Assembly (NCBI RefSeq): GCF_030756675.1
Contig: NZ_JAVBXD010000022.1
Location: 1-64,000 of the forward strand
DNA length: 64,000 nt
Reading direction: 5' to 3'
Origin: Bacillus multifaciens
GTDB taxonomy: Bacteria; Bacillota; Bacilli; Bacillales; Bacillaceae_G
Each line of letters begins with the position of its first letter. Positions within the stretch are counted from its first letter, which is position 1. This document shows positions 25,669-35,240 of the stretch, piece after piece. A program made the position numbers and the translations under genes. Under the pieces are notes generated by a model. It ran no database searches and was not told the origin of the DNA. It saw only the letters and a list, made by a program, of their open reading frames with translations.

Positions 25669-26961
25669 TTATAGAAATAGATGACACCCAAATAATATTG
25701 CAAAGACATAAAGAAGCGGATGTACTTCCTTTCCTTTTCCTTTTATGATTTTTAAAATCGGATAAATTAAGAAACCAAGCGCTATACCGTTAGCGATACT
25801 TGATGTGAGTGGAATACCGATGAAAATAAAGAATGCTGGGAACGCAGTTTCAAAGTCATTCCAATTTATCTCTCGAACGTTTTGCGCCATTAAGCCACCA
25901 ACAATAATAAGAGAAGGTGCTGTAATTGCCGCTACACTGGATAAAGATGCAATGACAGGACTAAAGAACGCTGTAATAATTGTTAAAACGATAACAACAA
26001 TACTTGTTAATCCTGTCCTACCTCCTGCTGCAATACCAGCAGAAGACTCAATTGTAGCTGCTGTTGGACTCGTTCCAAACATTGCCCCTACTGTTCCACC
26101 AATTGCATCAGCAATAAAAGCTTTTCCAAAACGTCGTTCTTCATGATCTGTATTTAAACCTGCCTGCTTAATTAAGCCTAGCAACGCTCCTGTTGTATCA
26201 AATAACAATACAAGTAAAAATGAAAAGACAACGCCGTATAATCCGTATTCCATTACATCTCCCGCAGCTTGAATAGGATTAAACGTAATGATTCCCTCAG
26301 GTAAATGCGGAACTTCTACAAGTTTATGTTCAAACTTTAATTGTCCTGTGAAAAAGGAAATAATCCCCGTCACAATCATACTAATAAATAGTGCACCTCT
26401 TACGTTTAAAACCATCAATACTGCAGCTAACACTAAACCAATTAACGTTAACACAACAGACAAAGAATGGAAGTTTCCAATCGTAACTAAGTTTGTTGGA
26501 TGATCTACTATAATACCTGACAAACGCAAACCAATAAATGCAATAAACAAACCAATTCCCGCTGCAATCGCATGCTTTAAACTGTCTGGAATCGCTTCAA
26601 TTAACTTTTGACGAAATGATGTAAATGAAAGTAATAAAAATATAATACCTGTTAAAAATACAGCTGAAAATGCAATCACATATGTAATTCCCTCTGCCTT
26701 TTGAACAACAGAATAAGCAAAATAAGCATTCATTCCCATTGCCGGTGCAATGACAATTGGATAATTTGCTAAAAATGCCATACACAATGTTCCGATAATT
26801 GTTGCAATAATTGTTGCAGTAAAAGCTTGATCGAACGGCACTCCTGCATCAGATAAAATCTTCGGATTAATAACAAGAATATACGAAAAGGTTATAAACG
26901 TCGTTATCCCTGCTAAAATCTCCTGCTTTACAGAAGTGTTATACTTTTTTAATTGAAACAT
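25669..26961 (-). CDS. NCS2-family purine permease (guanine/hypoxanthine type)
   Basis: 430 residues, 12-14 membrane segments of the AzgA/PbuG branch: AGITTFITFSYILVINPKIL at the N-terminus, APAMGMNAYFAYSVV (about 75-90) and the GTSPTAATIESSAGIAAGGRTGLTS signature (about 300-325) that separates this branch from uracil/xanthine carriers. The frame extends to 27027, but the ATG at 26961 follows AGGAAGG and is used. No purine riboswitch was found upstream. Confidence 0.88.
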   Translation of the reverse strand: MFQLKKYNTSVKQEILAGITTFITFSYILVINPKILSDAGVPFDQAFTATIIATIIGTLCMAFLANYPIVIAPAMGMNAYFAYSVVQKAEGITYVIAFSAVFLTGIIFLLLSFTSFRQKLIEAIPDSLKHAIAAGIGLFIAFIGLRLSGIIVDHPTNLVTIGNFHSLSVVLTLIGLVLAAVLMVLNVRGALFISMIVTGIISFFTGQLKFEHKLVEVPHLPEGIITFNPIQAAGDVMEYGLYGVVFSFLLVLLFDTTGALLGLIKQAGLNTDHEERRFGKAFIADAIGGTVGAMFGTSPTAATIESSAGIAAGGRTGLTSIVVIVLTIITAFFSPVIASLSSVAAITAPSLIIVGGLMAQNVREINWNDFETAFPAFFIFIGIPLTSSIANGIALGFLIYPILKIIKGKGKEVHPLLYVFAILFGCHLFL

Positions 26962-27022
26962 ATTAGCTATCCTTCCTATGTAATAAAATAAATCTTTTAT
27001 TATACAAAAAATACAATACTTA

Positions 27023-27052
27023 ATCATATCAATTGCTAAAAAGAGACGTCAA
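27023..27052 (-). promoter_or_regulatory. Promoter of the NCS2 permease
   Basis: Minus-strand TTGACG (27047-27052) and TATGAT (27023-27028), 18-bp spacer, about 60 bp upstream of the start. Confidence 0.5.
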
Positions 27053-27099
27053 TATCATCGCTAATAGTTCGAATTTTAAAATTAAGTTGATATATACAA

Positions 27100-27265
27100 G
27101 TGAAAAAAACCTTTCTTTTTTTGGGTGGGTGAGAGCGTCTGGCCTTGCGTAGTAGCGGTCAGGGCCTTTTTCTGCCTCTTGCCATGTTTCAAACAAAAGG
27201 AGCAAGCAAGTGCAGGGCATGAGAGCAGTGACTTAGATATCGAGACATGAAAACGGATTTATATA
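27100..27265 (+). repeat. Interspersed repeat, family B
   Basis: Core TCTGGCCTTGCGTAGTAGCGG then TCAGGGCC; ends ATGAAAACGGATTTATATAG. It separates divergently transcribed permease genes. Confidence 0.78.
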
Positions 27266-27384
27266 GTACAGAAAACATTGTCTTTTTTTGTAGCATAACA
27301 GTTATAAATGTTTTATAATTTTAAATAGTTAAATAAATCTGTAAGCGGATACAATATTTTTCATATTAGTTAAGGAGGTTTATT

Positions 27385-28782
27385 ATGCAGCACACAAACA
27401 AAACAGAAAATTTAAACCGTGGATTAAAGCAACGACATATTACCCTTATGTCGCTTGGGTCTGCTATTGGGGTTGGGCTATTTTTAGGATCAGCTTCCGC
27501 TATTAAACTAGCAGGACCGTCTATTTTATTCGGTTATATTATTGCAGGCCTTGCGATTTTTTTCATTATGCGAGCGCTTGGAGAAATGGCAATTGAACAA
27601 CCTGTTGCCGGTTCATTCAGTAAATATGCACATGACTATTTAGGTCCGTTAGCAGGTTATATAACGGGTTGGAACTATTGGTTCTTATGGGTTGTAACTT
27701 GTATGGCCGAAATTACAGCGGCAGGAATTTATATGGAATATTGGTTCCCAGGAACCCCGCGTTGGGTTTGGGCGTTAATTGCTCTTGTCTTAATGAGCGC
27801 ATTAAACTTTTTATCGGTTAAAGTATATGGAGAACTTGAGTTTTGGTTTGCTTTAATTAAAATTGTCACAATTATCTGTATGATCATAATTGGCACCGGT
27901 ATTATTTTATTCGGTTTTGGAAATGGCGGCGTAGCGACTGGAATTTCAAACCTTTGGTCACACGGCGGTTGGTTCCCAAATGGATTTTCTGGCCTTCTTT
28001 TATCATTACAGATGGTACTATTTGCTTACTTAGGAGTAGAGTTAATTGGTGTAACAGCCGGTGAAGCAGAAAATCCGAAAAAAACATTATCTAAAGCGAT
28101 TGATAACGTTTTTTGGCGCATTTTAATCTTCTACGTAGGTGCCTTATTCGTTATGATGGCAATTTATCCATGGAATGAGATTGGTGAAAAAGGAAGTCCA
28201 TTTGTACTAACGTTTGAACAAATCGGCATTGCAAAAGCAGCAGGAATTATTAACTTTGTTGTCTTAACAGCTGCTCTTTCTTCTTGTAATGGTGGTCTCT
28301 TTAGTACAGGTCGTATGCTATTTACATTAGCACAACAAAAACAAGCACCAGAAAAATTTGGTCAGTTAAATAAAAATGGAATTCCAAGCAAAGGAATTTT
28401 AGCAACCGCTTTCGTATTATTAATAGGCGTTGCATTAAACTACATTGTTCCGGCAAAAGTATTTACGTGGTTAACGAGTATTTCCACGTTCGGAGCAATT
28501 TGGACTTGGGGCGTCATTTTAGTTGCACAACTTCGTTTCCGCAAAGGACTATCACAGGAGGCGCAAGGCAAATTAGCGTACAAACTGCCATTGTATCCAC
28601 TTAGCTCTTATGTTACGCTCGCTTTCCTTGTTTTAGTATTAGGAATTATGGCATACTCTGCTGATACACGCATCGCATTAATCGTTGGACCAATTTGGCT
28701 CATCGCTTTAGTAGTCGTATATTATGCAAAAGGATTTCATACAACAGATAAAACAGCGAAATCTTCTTCGCAAATCGGGTAA
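27385..28782 (+). CDS. Amino acid permease (AAT family, ProY/HutM-like)
   Basis: 465 residues, twelve membrane segments. N-terminal signature LKQRHITLMSLGSAIGVGLFLGSASAIKLAGP and GVTAGEAENP are typical of the proline/histidine-type branch of the AAT family, so it is less like the two paralogues at 20 and 50 kb. AAGGAGG lies 7-8 bases upstream. Monocistronic with a terminator. Confidence 0.87.
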   Translation: MQHTNKTENLNRGLKQRHITLMSLGSAIGVGLFLGSASAIKLAGPSILFGYIIAGLAIFFIMRALGEMAIEQPVAGSFSKYAHDYLGPLAGYITGWNYWFLWVVTCMAEITAAGIYMEYWFPGTPRWVWALIALVLMSALNFLSVKVYGELEFWFALIKIVTIICMIIIGTGIILFGFGNGGVATGISNLWSHGGWFPNGFSGLLLSLQMVLFAYLGVELIGVTAGEAENPKKTLSKAIDNVFWRILIFYVGALFVMMAIYPWNEIGEKGSPFVLTFEQIGIAKAAGIINFVVLTAALSSCNGGLFSTGRMLFTLAQQKQAPEKFGQLNKNGIPSKGILATAFVLLIGVALNYIVPAKVFTWLTSISTFGAIWTWGVILVAQLRFRKGLSQEAQGKLAYKLPLYPLSSYVTLAFLVLVLGIMAYSADTRIALIVGPIWLIALVVVYYAKGFHTTDKTAKSSSQIG

Positions 28783-28786
28783 TGCT

Positions 28787-28819
28787 AATCCCTTCCTTAT
28801 ATGAGGAAGGGATTTTTTC
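28787..28819 (+). terminator. Terminator of the permease gene
   Basis: AATCCCTTCCT / AGGAAGGGATT hairpin followed by TTTTT. 28820-29009 is the 5' region of the next gene. Confidence 0.88.
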
Positions 28820-29009
28820 TTTTCCATCGCTGCAAAAAAAATATTTCTCAACAAAATTCACCTTAATTTTACAAAATTTTATAAATTCCCCCTTTTTTCT
28901 TCCGTTATATTTCGGTAAAGTAATACAGGGACACTTTTATTCGTAGGGGCATTTGATAGTTAGTTGAGCGAATCGCACTCTTACTTAACTTACTTTAGGG
29001 GGATTTTTT

Positions 29010-30602
29010 ATGAAGAAACAAAAATGGCTGAAACTCACACTCGCAACAGGAATGACTTTAAGTATGGCTACCATGTTTAGTTCAACGACTTTTGCTGAAA
29101 GCGCTGTAGATCCAGCTCCGCAAATTGCAGCAAAAATTGTAAACGAAAACGCTGAAAAAAAAGTATTATTTGATAATACACATGGGCAAACAGCAGGGAC
29201 AGCTGATTGGGTTATTGATGGGGGATTTTCTGATTTTGGAAACGGCATTGCAAACAAAGGCTTCTCTGTAAAAGAACTACGTAAATCAACACCTATTACA
29301 TACGATGACTTAAAAGATTACAATGTGTTTATCGTTCCAGAAGCAAACATTCCTTATAAAAAATCAGAACAAGACGCTATGCTGCAATATATAAAAAATG
29401 GTGGAAGTATCTTCTTTATAGCCGATCATTATAACGCTGACCGTAATAAAAATCGCTGGGATTCCTCTGAAGTTTTCAATGGGTATCGCCGCGGAGCATG
29501 GGAAACTCCAGTAAAAGGAATGTCTTCTGAAGAAGTATCTTCACAAGCTATGCAAGGTGTAGAAAGTTCTGATTGGCTATCAGACAACTTTGGTGTACGT
29601 TTTCGCTATAATGCAATTGGCGATGTTTCTACAAATAAAATTGTAGCACCTGATCAATCATTTGGAATTACTACAGGTGTTTCATCTGTTGCCATGCATG
29701 CTGGGTCAACAATTGCAATTGTAAACCCTAATTTAGCAAAAGGAATTGTTTACTTACCAGAAGGTTTACCTAAGTGGAATAACGCTGTCGATAGTGGTGT
29801 ATATAACGGCGGGGGCATCGCTGAAGGCCCTTACGTTGCAGTTTCAAAGGTTGGTTTAGGGAAAGCAGCCTTTATCGGTGACTCTTCGCCAGTTGAAGAT
29901 GCGACGCCAAAATATGTCCGTGAAGATACAGGACAGTCTAAAAAAACATACGATGGATATAAAGAAGAAAGCGATGCTACTTTATTAACAAATATCGTAA
30001 AATGGCTTTCTACAAAAGAAACATATACAAGCTTAAATCAAGTAAACGGATTACAATTAGACAAACCAACACCATTAAAAACATTTGAACAACCAAGTGC
30101 ATCAACTGAGCCGCAACCAGAACCATGGAGCGCTCCTAACCAAGGATATCAATGGTTTAATTCCAGTACATTTAAACCTGGTTCTTACGGCTATAATAAT
30201 AGCAATAATAATAGCAATAATAATAATGATGGTGGAAACGTCTCAACAAATGATTATAACTTTATACACCCTAGTATTCTTCCAAACAGCGGTGTATTTC
30301 AAGTAAAAATACAAGCAAATCATTTATTACCAAACACGACTTACAATAATTACTCCCTAGGTATTTATACAAGTGGTGGCACACAAGTAGCAAAAGTTCA
30401 AAATGAAAACGGCACTTGGCCTTCTTCTTACGGTTATAGTAATTCATTTTCCTTTACGACAAATAGCCTAGGTGTTGCTGAAAAAGTCGTGAATGTACAA
30501 ATTGCCCCTAATACAACAGGGCAAGCTACATTACGCCTTCGTCAAAACACGACTGTAAAAGAAAATAAAACGGTTGTAATTGGAACATCTGCTATTCGAT
30601 AA
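29010..30602 (+). CDS. Secreted protein with GATase/DUF4350-like domain and Asn-rich linker
   Basis: 530 residues with a Sec signal peptide (cleavage near TFA-ES, about 30). About 48-340 resembles a class I glutamine-amidotransferase-like Rossmann domain (KKVLFDNTHGQTAG, NVFIVPEANIPY, GGSIFFIADHYNADR), without a recognisable Cys-His pair; HYNAD suggests metal or ligand binding instead. An Asn/Ser linker at about 396-415 joins a C-terminal beta-sandwich-like module. Annotators sometimes call relatives 'DNA-binding protein' without support. Function unknown. The stop codon lies at the junction with a bcr1-like element. Confidence 0.7.
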   Translation: MKKQKWLKLTLATGMTLSMATMFSSTTFAESAVDPAPQIAAKIVNENAEKKVLFDNTHGQTAGTADWVIDGGFSDFGNGIANKGFSVKELRKSTPITYDDLKDYNVFIVPEANIPYKKSEQDAMLQYIKNGGSIFFIADHYNADRNKNRWDSSEVFNGYRRGAWETPVKGMSSEEVSSQAMQGVESSDWLSDNFGVRFRYNAIGDVSTNKIVAPDQSFGITTGVSSVAMHAGSTIAIVNPNLAKGIVYLPEGLPKWNNAVDSGVYNGGGIAEGPYVAVSKVGLGKAAFIGDSSPVEDATPKYVREDTGQSKKTYDGYKEESDATLLTNIVKWLSTKETYTSLNQVNGLQLDKPTPLKTFEQPSASTEPQPEPWSAPNQGYQWFNSSTFKPGSYGYNNSNNNSNNNNDGGNVSTNDYNFIHPSILPNSGVFQVKIQANHLLPNTTYNNYSLGIYTSGGTQVAKVQNENGTWPSSYGYSNSFSFTTNSLGVAEKVVNVQIAPNTTGQATLRLRQNTTVKENKTVVIGTSAIR

Positions 30603-30755
30603 AGTGAAACTTCCATCAGTGGGGGTTTTCTTCATCCCCCACTGATGGAAAGCCCGCCCAATCGGGCTTTTACGGGCAGTTATCCCTCACCTCTCTTCTT
30701 CGCTTCTCTCTGAATCTTGAGGTGGGGGTCTTACTGCCCGTTAATGCGGGATAAA
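30599..30755. repeat. bcr1-like element, canonical 157-bp form
   Basis: Flanked by ATAAA (TTTAT on the other strand) at 30599-30603 and 30751-30755. Internal palindromes: ATCAGTGGGGG / CCCCCACTGAT, GCCCG.CCAATCGGGC and CGGGCAGT..ACTGCCCG. The left ATAAA supplies the TAA stop of the preceding gene. Confidence 0.85.
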
Positions 30756-30757
30756 GG

Positions 30758-30788
30758 AAATCCCCTTTCAATAGAAAGGGGATTTTTA
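30758..30788 (+). terminator. Terminator downstream of the bcr1 copy
   Basis: AAATCCCCTTTC / GAAAGGGGATTTTT; presumably the original terminator of the secreted-protein gene, now displaced by the repeat. Confidence 0.85.
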
Positions 30789-30848
30789 TTGTACATAACT
30801 ATCACCATCACTATATAAGAATATTTTTTTACAATAAAGTGACCTTTG

Positions 30849-30877
30849 TTGACTCAGAAAAGTTAATAAGATAAACT
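30849..30877 (+). promoter_or_regulatory. Promoter of the peptide transporter gene
   Basis: TTGACT (30849-30854) and TAAACT (30872-30877), 17-bp spacer. TCAGAAAA within the spacer resembles part of a CodY site, which would fit a peptide transporter. Confidence 0.55.
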
Positions 30878-30930
30878 ATTAAATATATAAAACTATTAAC
30901 TATGTTTTTTTAGGTTAGGAGGAATCACAT

Positions 30931-32316
30931 ATGGAAGCTGCGCTACAGTTTGATAAAAAACAACAGCCAAAAAAGAAACATCCTCCAGGTTTGTACTTAC
31001 TCTTTTTCACAGAAATGTGGGAACGATTTAGCTATTACGGATTACGAGGATTATTAACATTATATTTAACAACAGCCTTAATAAACGGTGGTCTTGGTTT
31101 TAGTAAGAGCTGGGCACTTACGATTTATGGCTTTTATACAGGCGCTTGTTATTTCACCCCATTGATTGGTGGATTTTTAACAGATCGTTATCTTGGTAGA
31201 CGATTAGCGATTACACTTGGCGGTATAACAATTGCAATTGGTAACCTTACGTTATTTGCACTGCAAAGCCAATTAGGACTATACCTCGGATTAGCGCTCA
31301 TTATTATCGGGAACGGTTTCTTCAAACCAAATATTTCTACCCTTGTCGGAGAATTATATAAAGAAAACGATCCACGCCGTGATGGTGCCTTTACGATTTT
31401 TTATATGGGAATTAACGTCGGTTCATTCCTTGCTCCACTCGTTTGCGGATATTTATCAGAAGATTTGTTTAAAACAACAATAGATGGCGTTATGCATTAC
31501 GGTTTCCGCTATGGATTTTTAGCTGCGTCTATCGGGATGATTGTCGGACAAATTTTATTTACAACATTATCAAATCGTTTTCTTGGTGATATTGGTAAAA
31601 AACCAACAGCGGCTTTACAAACAGGTACAGGCAACAAAACAGCTGGCAATACACCATTAACAAAAAAAGAAAAACAGCATACAGCAGTTATTGTCATTTT
31701 AACGTGCTTTGTTGTTTTCTTCTGGGCTGGATTTGAACAAGCTGGTAGTTCTTTAACTTTATATACAAATAGCTTTGTAGATCGCTCTATATTCGGTTGG
31801 GAAATTCCAACATCTTGGTTTCAGTCTGTAAACCCGCTATTCATTATTTTATTAGCACCAGCTGTTTCTGCACTTTGGACAAAGCTTGCTACTACAAAAC
31901 GCGGTGACTTGAAAATCCCAACAAAAATGGGTCTCGGTATGATCTTACTTGGAATTGGTTATATGGTTCTTGTTGTTGCTACATTAAAAACAGGAAGTAA
32001 CGAACAACAAATTACAGAAAAAGCAAACCTGCTCTTTATTGTCTTTACCTACCTGTTCCATACATTAGGTGAATTATTCTTATCTCCGGTCGGACTCTCA
32101 ATGGTAAGTGCACTTGCTCCTGTCAAACTCGCATCTTTATTAATGGGCGTTTGGTTAGCAAGTACAGGTGTTGCTAATATTTTAGGTGGACAGTTAGCAA
32201 ACTTTACAACTTCATTAGGATATTCAGAAGTATTTGCTGTGATTGGAGCTGTCGCTATTTTCTTAGGATGTATCTTACTATTAATTTCAAAAAAATTAGT
32301 AAAGTGGATGGACTAA
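30931..32316 (+). CDS. dtpT: Proton-dependent di/tripeptide transporter (POT family)
   Basis: 461 residues, 12-14 membrane segments. The POT signature ExxERFxYYG appears as EMWERFSYYG near residue 30, and GGFLTDRYLGRR and FYMGINVGSFLAP are the other two family blocks. Imports small peptides with protons. GGAGGAAT precedes the ATG. Monocistronic. Confidence 0.93.
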   Translation: MEAALQFDKKQQPKKKHPPGLYLLFFTEMWERFSYYGLRGLLTLYLTTALINGGLGFSKSWALTIYGFYTGACYFTPLIGGFLTDRYLGRRLAITLGGITIAIGNLTLFALQSQLGLYLGLALIIIGNGFFKPNISTLVGELYKENDPRRDGAFTIFYMGINVGSFLAPLVCGYLSEDLFKTTIDGVMHYGFRYGFLAASIGMIVGQILFTTLSNRFLGDIGKKPTAALQTGTGNKTAGNTPLTKKEKQHTAVIVILTCFVVFFWAGFEQAGSSLTLYTNSFVDRSIFGWEIPTSWFQSVNPLFIILLAPAVSALWTKLATTKRGDLKIPTKMGLGMILLGIGYMVLVVATLKTGSNEQQITEKANLLFIVFTYLFHTLGELFLSPVGLSMVSALAPVKLASLLMGVWLASTGVANILGGQLANFTTSLGYSEVFAVIGAVAIFLGCILLLISKKLVKWMD

Positions 32317-32347
32317 AAAAGATGAGGGGTTATCCCTCATCTTTTTT
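32316..32347 (+). terminator. Terminator of dtpT
   Basis: AAAAAGATGAGGG / CCCTCATCTTTTTT directly after the stop. Confidence 0.9.
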
Positions 32348-32388
32348 ATGCATTTTCTCCTTTTTCTATCGCTTGCTTATAGAAGAAC

Positions 32389-32424
32389 GAAATTCCACCC
32401 TCAACGAAGGTGGAATTTCTTTTT
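32389..32424. terminator. Hairpin between convergent dtpT and srtA
   Basis: GAAATTCCACC / GGTGGAATTTC, with T-rich tracts on both sides; likely serves srtA on the minus strand and backs up the dtpT terminator. Confidence 0.7.
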
Positions 32425-32426
32425 AA

Positions 32427-33059
32427 TTATTTAATCTTTTTCGTCTGCACCAAGTTCCCAGATACTACGTATCGCTTGGAATTATCAAGTACAGACGTAC
32501 ATGTAATAAGTGTTACTTCATTTTTCCCATGATCTTCAACGACTTCCCATTTATCCGGTGTGACTTGTGTTACTTGTTCTACCGCATACTCATATTCATT
32601 TTCACTATCATATAAATATACTTTATCATTCTTTTTTAATTTTGAAATATCGCTAAATAACACACTTTTTTTCGACATGTTATGTCCTGCTAGCGCATAG
32701 TTCCCTTTTCCCATCTCTTGTTTCTCTTTTACTGTTGCTGCACCTGATAATAAATTTTTCTCTGTTGAACCATTTAAAATTGGAAGTTCTAATCCAATAC
32801 TTGGAATCGACATACGCCCAATCACTTGTTTTTTATCTAATGAAGCATTGGCCACATCAGCTAAATCCGGTTGATTTATTTTAGAAGCATCAACAAATTT
32901 CGTTTCTTGTTTTTCATACTTTATTTTCTTAATAGCTTGTACGTTTTCATCTTGCATTTTTCCAGCTTTGTAACCATCATAAAATGGTTTTGCAATTAAA
33001 ACGCCACCTACAATAAATAAAAGAAGTGCCAGTATACTATAAATCTTTTTCTTATTCAT
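32427..33059 (-). CDS. srtA: Sortase A
   Basis: 210-residue membrane-anchored transpeptidase that links LPXTG-type proteins to peptidoglycan. N-terminal membrane segment (about 7-25), then the sortase barrel with catalytic His in LAGHNMS (H126), Cys in LITCTSV (C187) and Arg in SKRYVVSG (R196), the same positions as B. anthracis SrtA, to which the whole sequence is very similar. The frame opens at GTG 33080 with its own SD, but homologues start at the ATG 33059 (MNKKKIYS). No sorting-motif substrate is encoded nearby. Confidence 0.95.
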   Translation of the reverse strand: MNKKKIYSILALLLFIVGGVLIAKPFYDGYKAGKMQDENVQAIKKIKYEKQETKFVDASKINQPDLADVANASLDKKQVIGRMSIPSIGLELPILNGSTEKNLLSGAATVKEKQEMGKGNYALAGHNMSKKSVLFSDISKLKKNDKVYLYDSENEYEYAVEQVTQVTPDKWEVVEDHGKNEVTLITCTSVLDNSKRYVVSGNLVQTKKIK

Positions 33060-33151
33060 TCTCCAATTCCTTTCCTTCACAAAATTCCTCTTATATAAAA
33101 TGATAAAGTAAGAATGCTAGATATACAAGTAACATGTACAAGACAAAGGAA

Positions 33152-33179
33152 ATGGCACTCCTTATTAGGAAGTGCCATG
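33152..33179 (-). terminator. Terminator of the beta-propeller gene
   Basis: ATGGCACT / AGTGCCAT arms with internal CCT-AGG pairs, immediately past the stop at 33184. Confidence 0.75.
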
Positions 33180-33183
33180 ATTA

Positions 33184-34620
33184 TCATTTTTGCAAACAAT
33201 AAAAGCTCAATGTTCCATCTGCTTCATCTGCACTTACAAATATATTACGGTTGCTAATCTTATGAATCCCTTCTGGTGCTTTGCCTCCTGAAGGAACAAG
33301 ACCAATATAAACAGGGAACATCGGGATCGTTACATCAAAAAAGAGTACTGCATTTGCTCTTTCAGCAGCAACAGCCATAATCGGACTTTCTTGTATCATT
33401 CCTGTTGCAACATTTTCCACTTCACTGCCTCGGCTATTACTGCGACTATCTGGATATAAACCTGCAGCTGCAACTTTCTCATCAATAAGGTTCATACTAT
33501 CATATACAAGCGAACCATTTTGACTCCATACAGATATATTGCGTCCACCTGATTTCACACCATCTTTAAATTCATTTTTCCCTAGGTCTCCTTCATTAGC
33601 AGTAATTACAAAACGCCCCGATTGATCCCACGTTATACCATCTGGTTCTGGTCTTGCAATTAGTTCATCTTGAAAAGAAACAGCACCATCATTTTGCAAA
33701 TCTGCTTTATGCTTTGTTGTTCCAAGGCCAAATATCGTTTCAATGTTTTGTCCTTGCAAATTAACAATAGCAACAGCATTATTCTCTTGTAACGTAACAG
33801 CAGCTTTTTCTCCATTTGGACTAATTGCAACATATTCTGGCTGAGGGTCATGTTTGTAAACTGTTCCGTTTCCAATTTGACTTATATCAATTGATAGCTC
33901 ATGGTGAATTCCTTGCAATACATCTCCACTTGGGAACGTGATGATAGAAATCGTACCCGGTCGCTTCGTTTTTTTCATATTGACTTCATTTCCGTCATTT
34001 GGATCTCCTTCTTCATCCTCATTACAAACAACAAGCTTTGTACCATCTTTTGATAAAGCAATAGAATCCGGTCCTACACCAACCTCATATGTTTTCACAA
34101 TATTTTTCGATGATAGTTCTACAACCGCTATCTTCCCTTTATTTGCATTGTACAAGTTATCGCCTGTACGAAAAGCAACAAATGCATACTTACCATCTGG
34201 TGTAACTGTTGTACTCGTCACCTCTGCTTCGGAATGAATTCCTTTCAAACTCACTGTCCCTTTCAATTGAATGTCTTGTAAATTTTCAATTGAAAGGATG
34301 CTAATTTGTCCTAGGTCTGCTTCTGTTACAACTAACGTCTTACCGTCCGGTGAAGATGCAGCGATTTCCGCTTTTCCACTTGGCATTTGGAAAATAGCCG
34401 TTCTTTCTAACTTTGTATCCTTATGTTTATTACTAATGAATTTATTTACCATTTCCTCTATTTGCCCACGAAATGCTGGATTCGAAATACTCCCTTTTGG
34501 TAAACTTTCTATTTTATTAGCAAATTGTTTCGTTTCTTGATTGATTTTTTCTGCGTTTACATAACTGCCTGTCCATAATACACTCGCTATAATTCCTCCG
34601 CAGAGCAAAGCCTTTCTCAT
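33184..34620 (-). CDS. Secreted beta-propeller protein (choice-of-anchor I / YVTN-like)
   Basis: 478 residues with a signal peptide (about 1-23, YVNA). From about 78 there are repeated blade motifs such as SPDGKTLVVTEADLGQISI, TPDGKYAFVAF, SKDGTKLVVCNEDEEGDPNDGNE and SGRFVITANEGD, and LYPDSRSNSRGSEVENV, which is characteristic of the choice-of-anchor I family. Acidic loops suggest calcium binding. The family includes secreted phosphatase or esterase-like proteins, but no catalytic site can be pointed out here. Confidence 0.78.
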   Translation of the reverse strand: MRKALLCGGIIASVLWTGSYVNAEKINQETKQFANKIESLPKGSISNPAFRGQIEEMVNKFISNKHKDTKLERTAIFQMPSGKAEIAASSPDGKTLVVTEADLGQISILSIENLQDIQLKGTVSLKGIHSEAEVTSTTVTPDGKYAFVAFRTGDNLYNANKGKIAVVELSSKNIVKTYEVGVGPDSIALSKDGTKLVVCNEDEEGDPNDGNEVNMKKTKRPGTISIITFPSGDVLQGIHHELSIDISQIGNGTVYKHDPQPEYVAISPNGEKAAVTLQENNAVAIVNLQGQNIETIFGLGTTKHKADLQNDGAVSFQDELIARPEPDGITWDQSGRFVITANEGDLGKNEFKDGVKSGGRNISVWSQNGSLVYDSMNLIDEKVAAAGLYPDSRSNSRGSEVENVATGMIQESPIMAVAAERANAVLFFDVTIPMFPVYIGLVPSGGKAPEGIHKISNRNIFVSADEADGTLSFYCLQK

Positions 34621-34740
34621 TCTCTAATCCCCCCATTTCAATACTTCTTCTATTGTAAAAAGGATTTGTAAACTCTCCCTATAGCATTTCATTAAGCTTT
34701 TGTAAAAATGCGGAAAAATTTTCCGAGTTCTAAATATAAA

Positions 34741-34768
34741 AAAAGATGCGCTCTTTCGCACATCTTTT
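34741..34768 (-). terminator. Terminator of the DUF2178-like gene
   Basis: AAAAGATG.GC / GC.CATCTTTT hairpin with seven T on the minus strand. Confidence 0.8.
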
Positions 34769-35240
34769 ACACAACCTTATTACGATATAAAGAAATATGA
34801 AATATTGTTGTTTGGATTAGTAAAATGATAAATATTACATACAGTGGATATTCCGGAATGTTTCGATTAAATAGTGGATAAGCAACTAAAGTGGCAGCTG
34901 CGATAGGTAGAATACACCATAATGAAAGAAGGGTAGTTCGACACGCTTTCGCCGTCAATATTTCTTCTCTTTCATCTTCACTTGGAAATAATAACGGAAA
35001 TGTCCAAAATGATAATTTCTTATATTTCTTTTTTTGCACCTTGTAACCAATGATTATCCCTATCCCTATAATCAGCATCAATGCAATTGGCGTTATATTC
35101 ATCGTAACAGTCCACGTTTGCTTTTCGGTACGGATGATGTTTGCAAGTTCCGTAATGATATGAAAATACTCAACAAACCCCCAACCCGCTATAACAAGTA
35201 TACCTATATTTATTACATAAGAAAGGCCGATTCTATTCAT
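34767..35240 (-). CDS. DUF2178-like membrane protein
   Basis: 157 residues with four hydrophobic segments (about 8-25, 48-66, 104-122, 130-150) and a charged loop FPSEDEREEI between the second and third. Its start overlaps the upstream XRE regulator by 8 bp, the usual pairing for this family in bacilli, where the small regulator is thought to control the membrane partner. Biochemical role unknown. Confidence 0.7.
   Translation of the reverse strand: MNRIGLSYVINIGILVIAGWGFVEYFHIITELANIIRTEKQTWTVTMNITPIALMLIIGIGIIIGYKVQKKKYKKLSFWTFPLLFPSEDEREEILTAKACRTTLLSLWCILPIAAATLVAYPLFNRNIPEYPLYVIFIILLIQTTIFHISLYRNKVV

Noticed and set aside
26962-27060. Purine riboswitch before the NCS2 permease
   Set aside because: None of the conserved purine-aptamer loop sequences could be found; only a promoter and SD are visible.
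32427-33080. srtA start at GTG 33080
   Set aside because: It has a usable SD, but the seven extra residues are absent from B. anthracis SrtA as I recall it, and the catalytic residue numbering agrees with the ATG at 33059.
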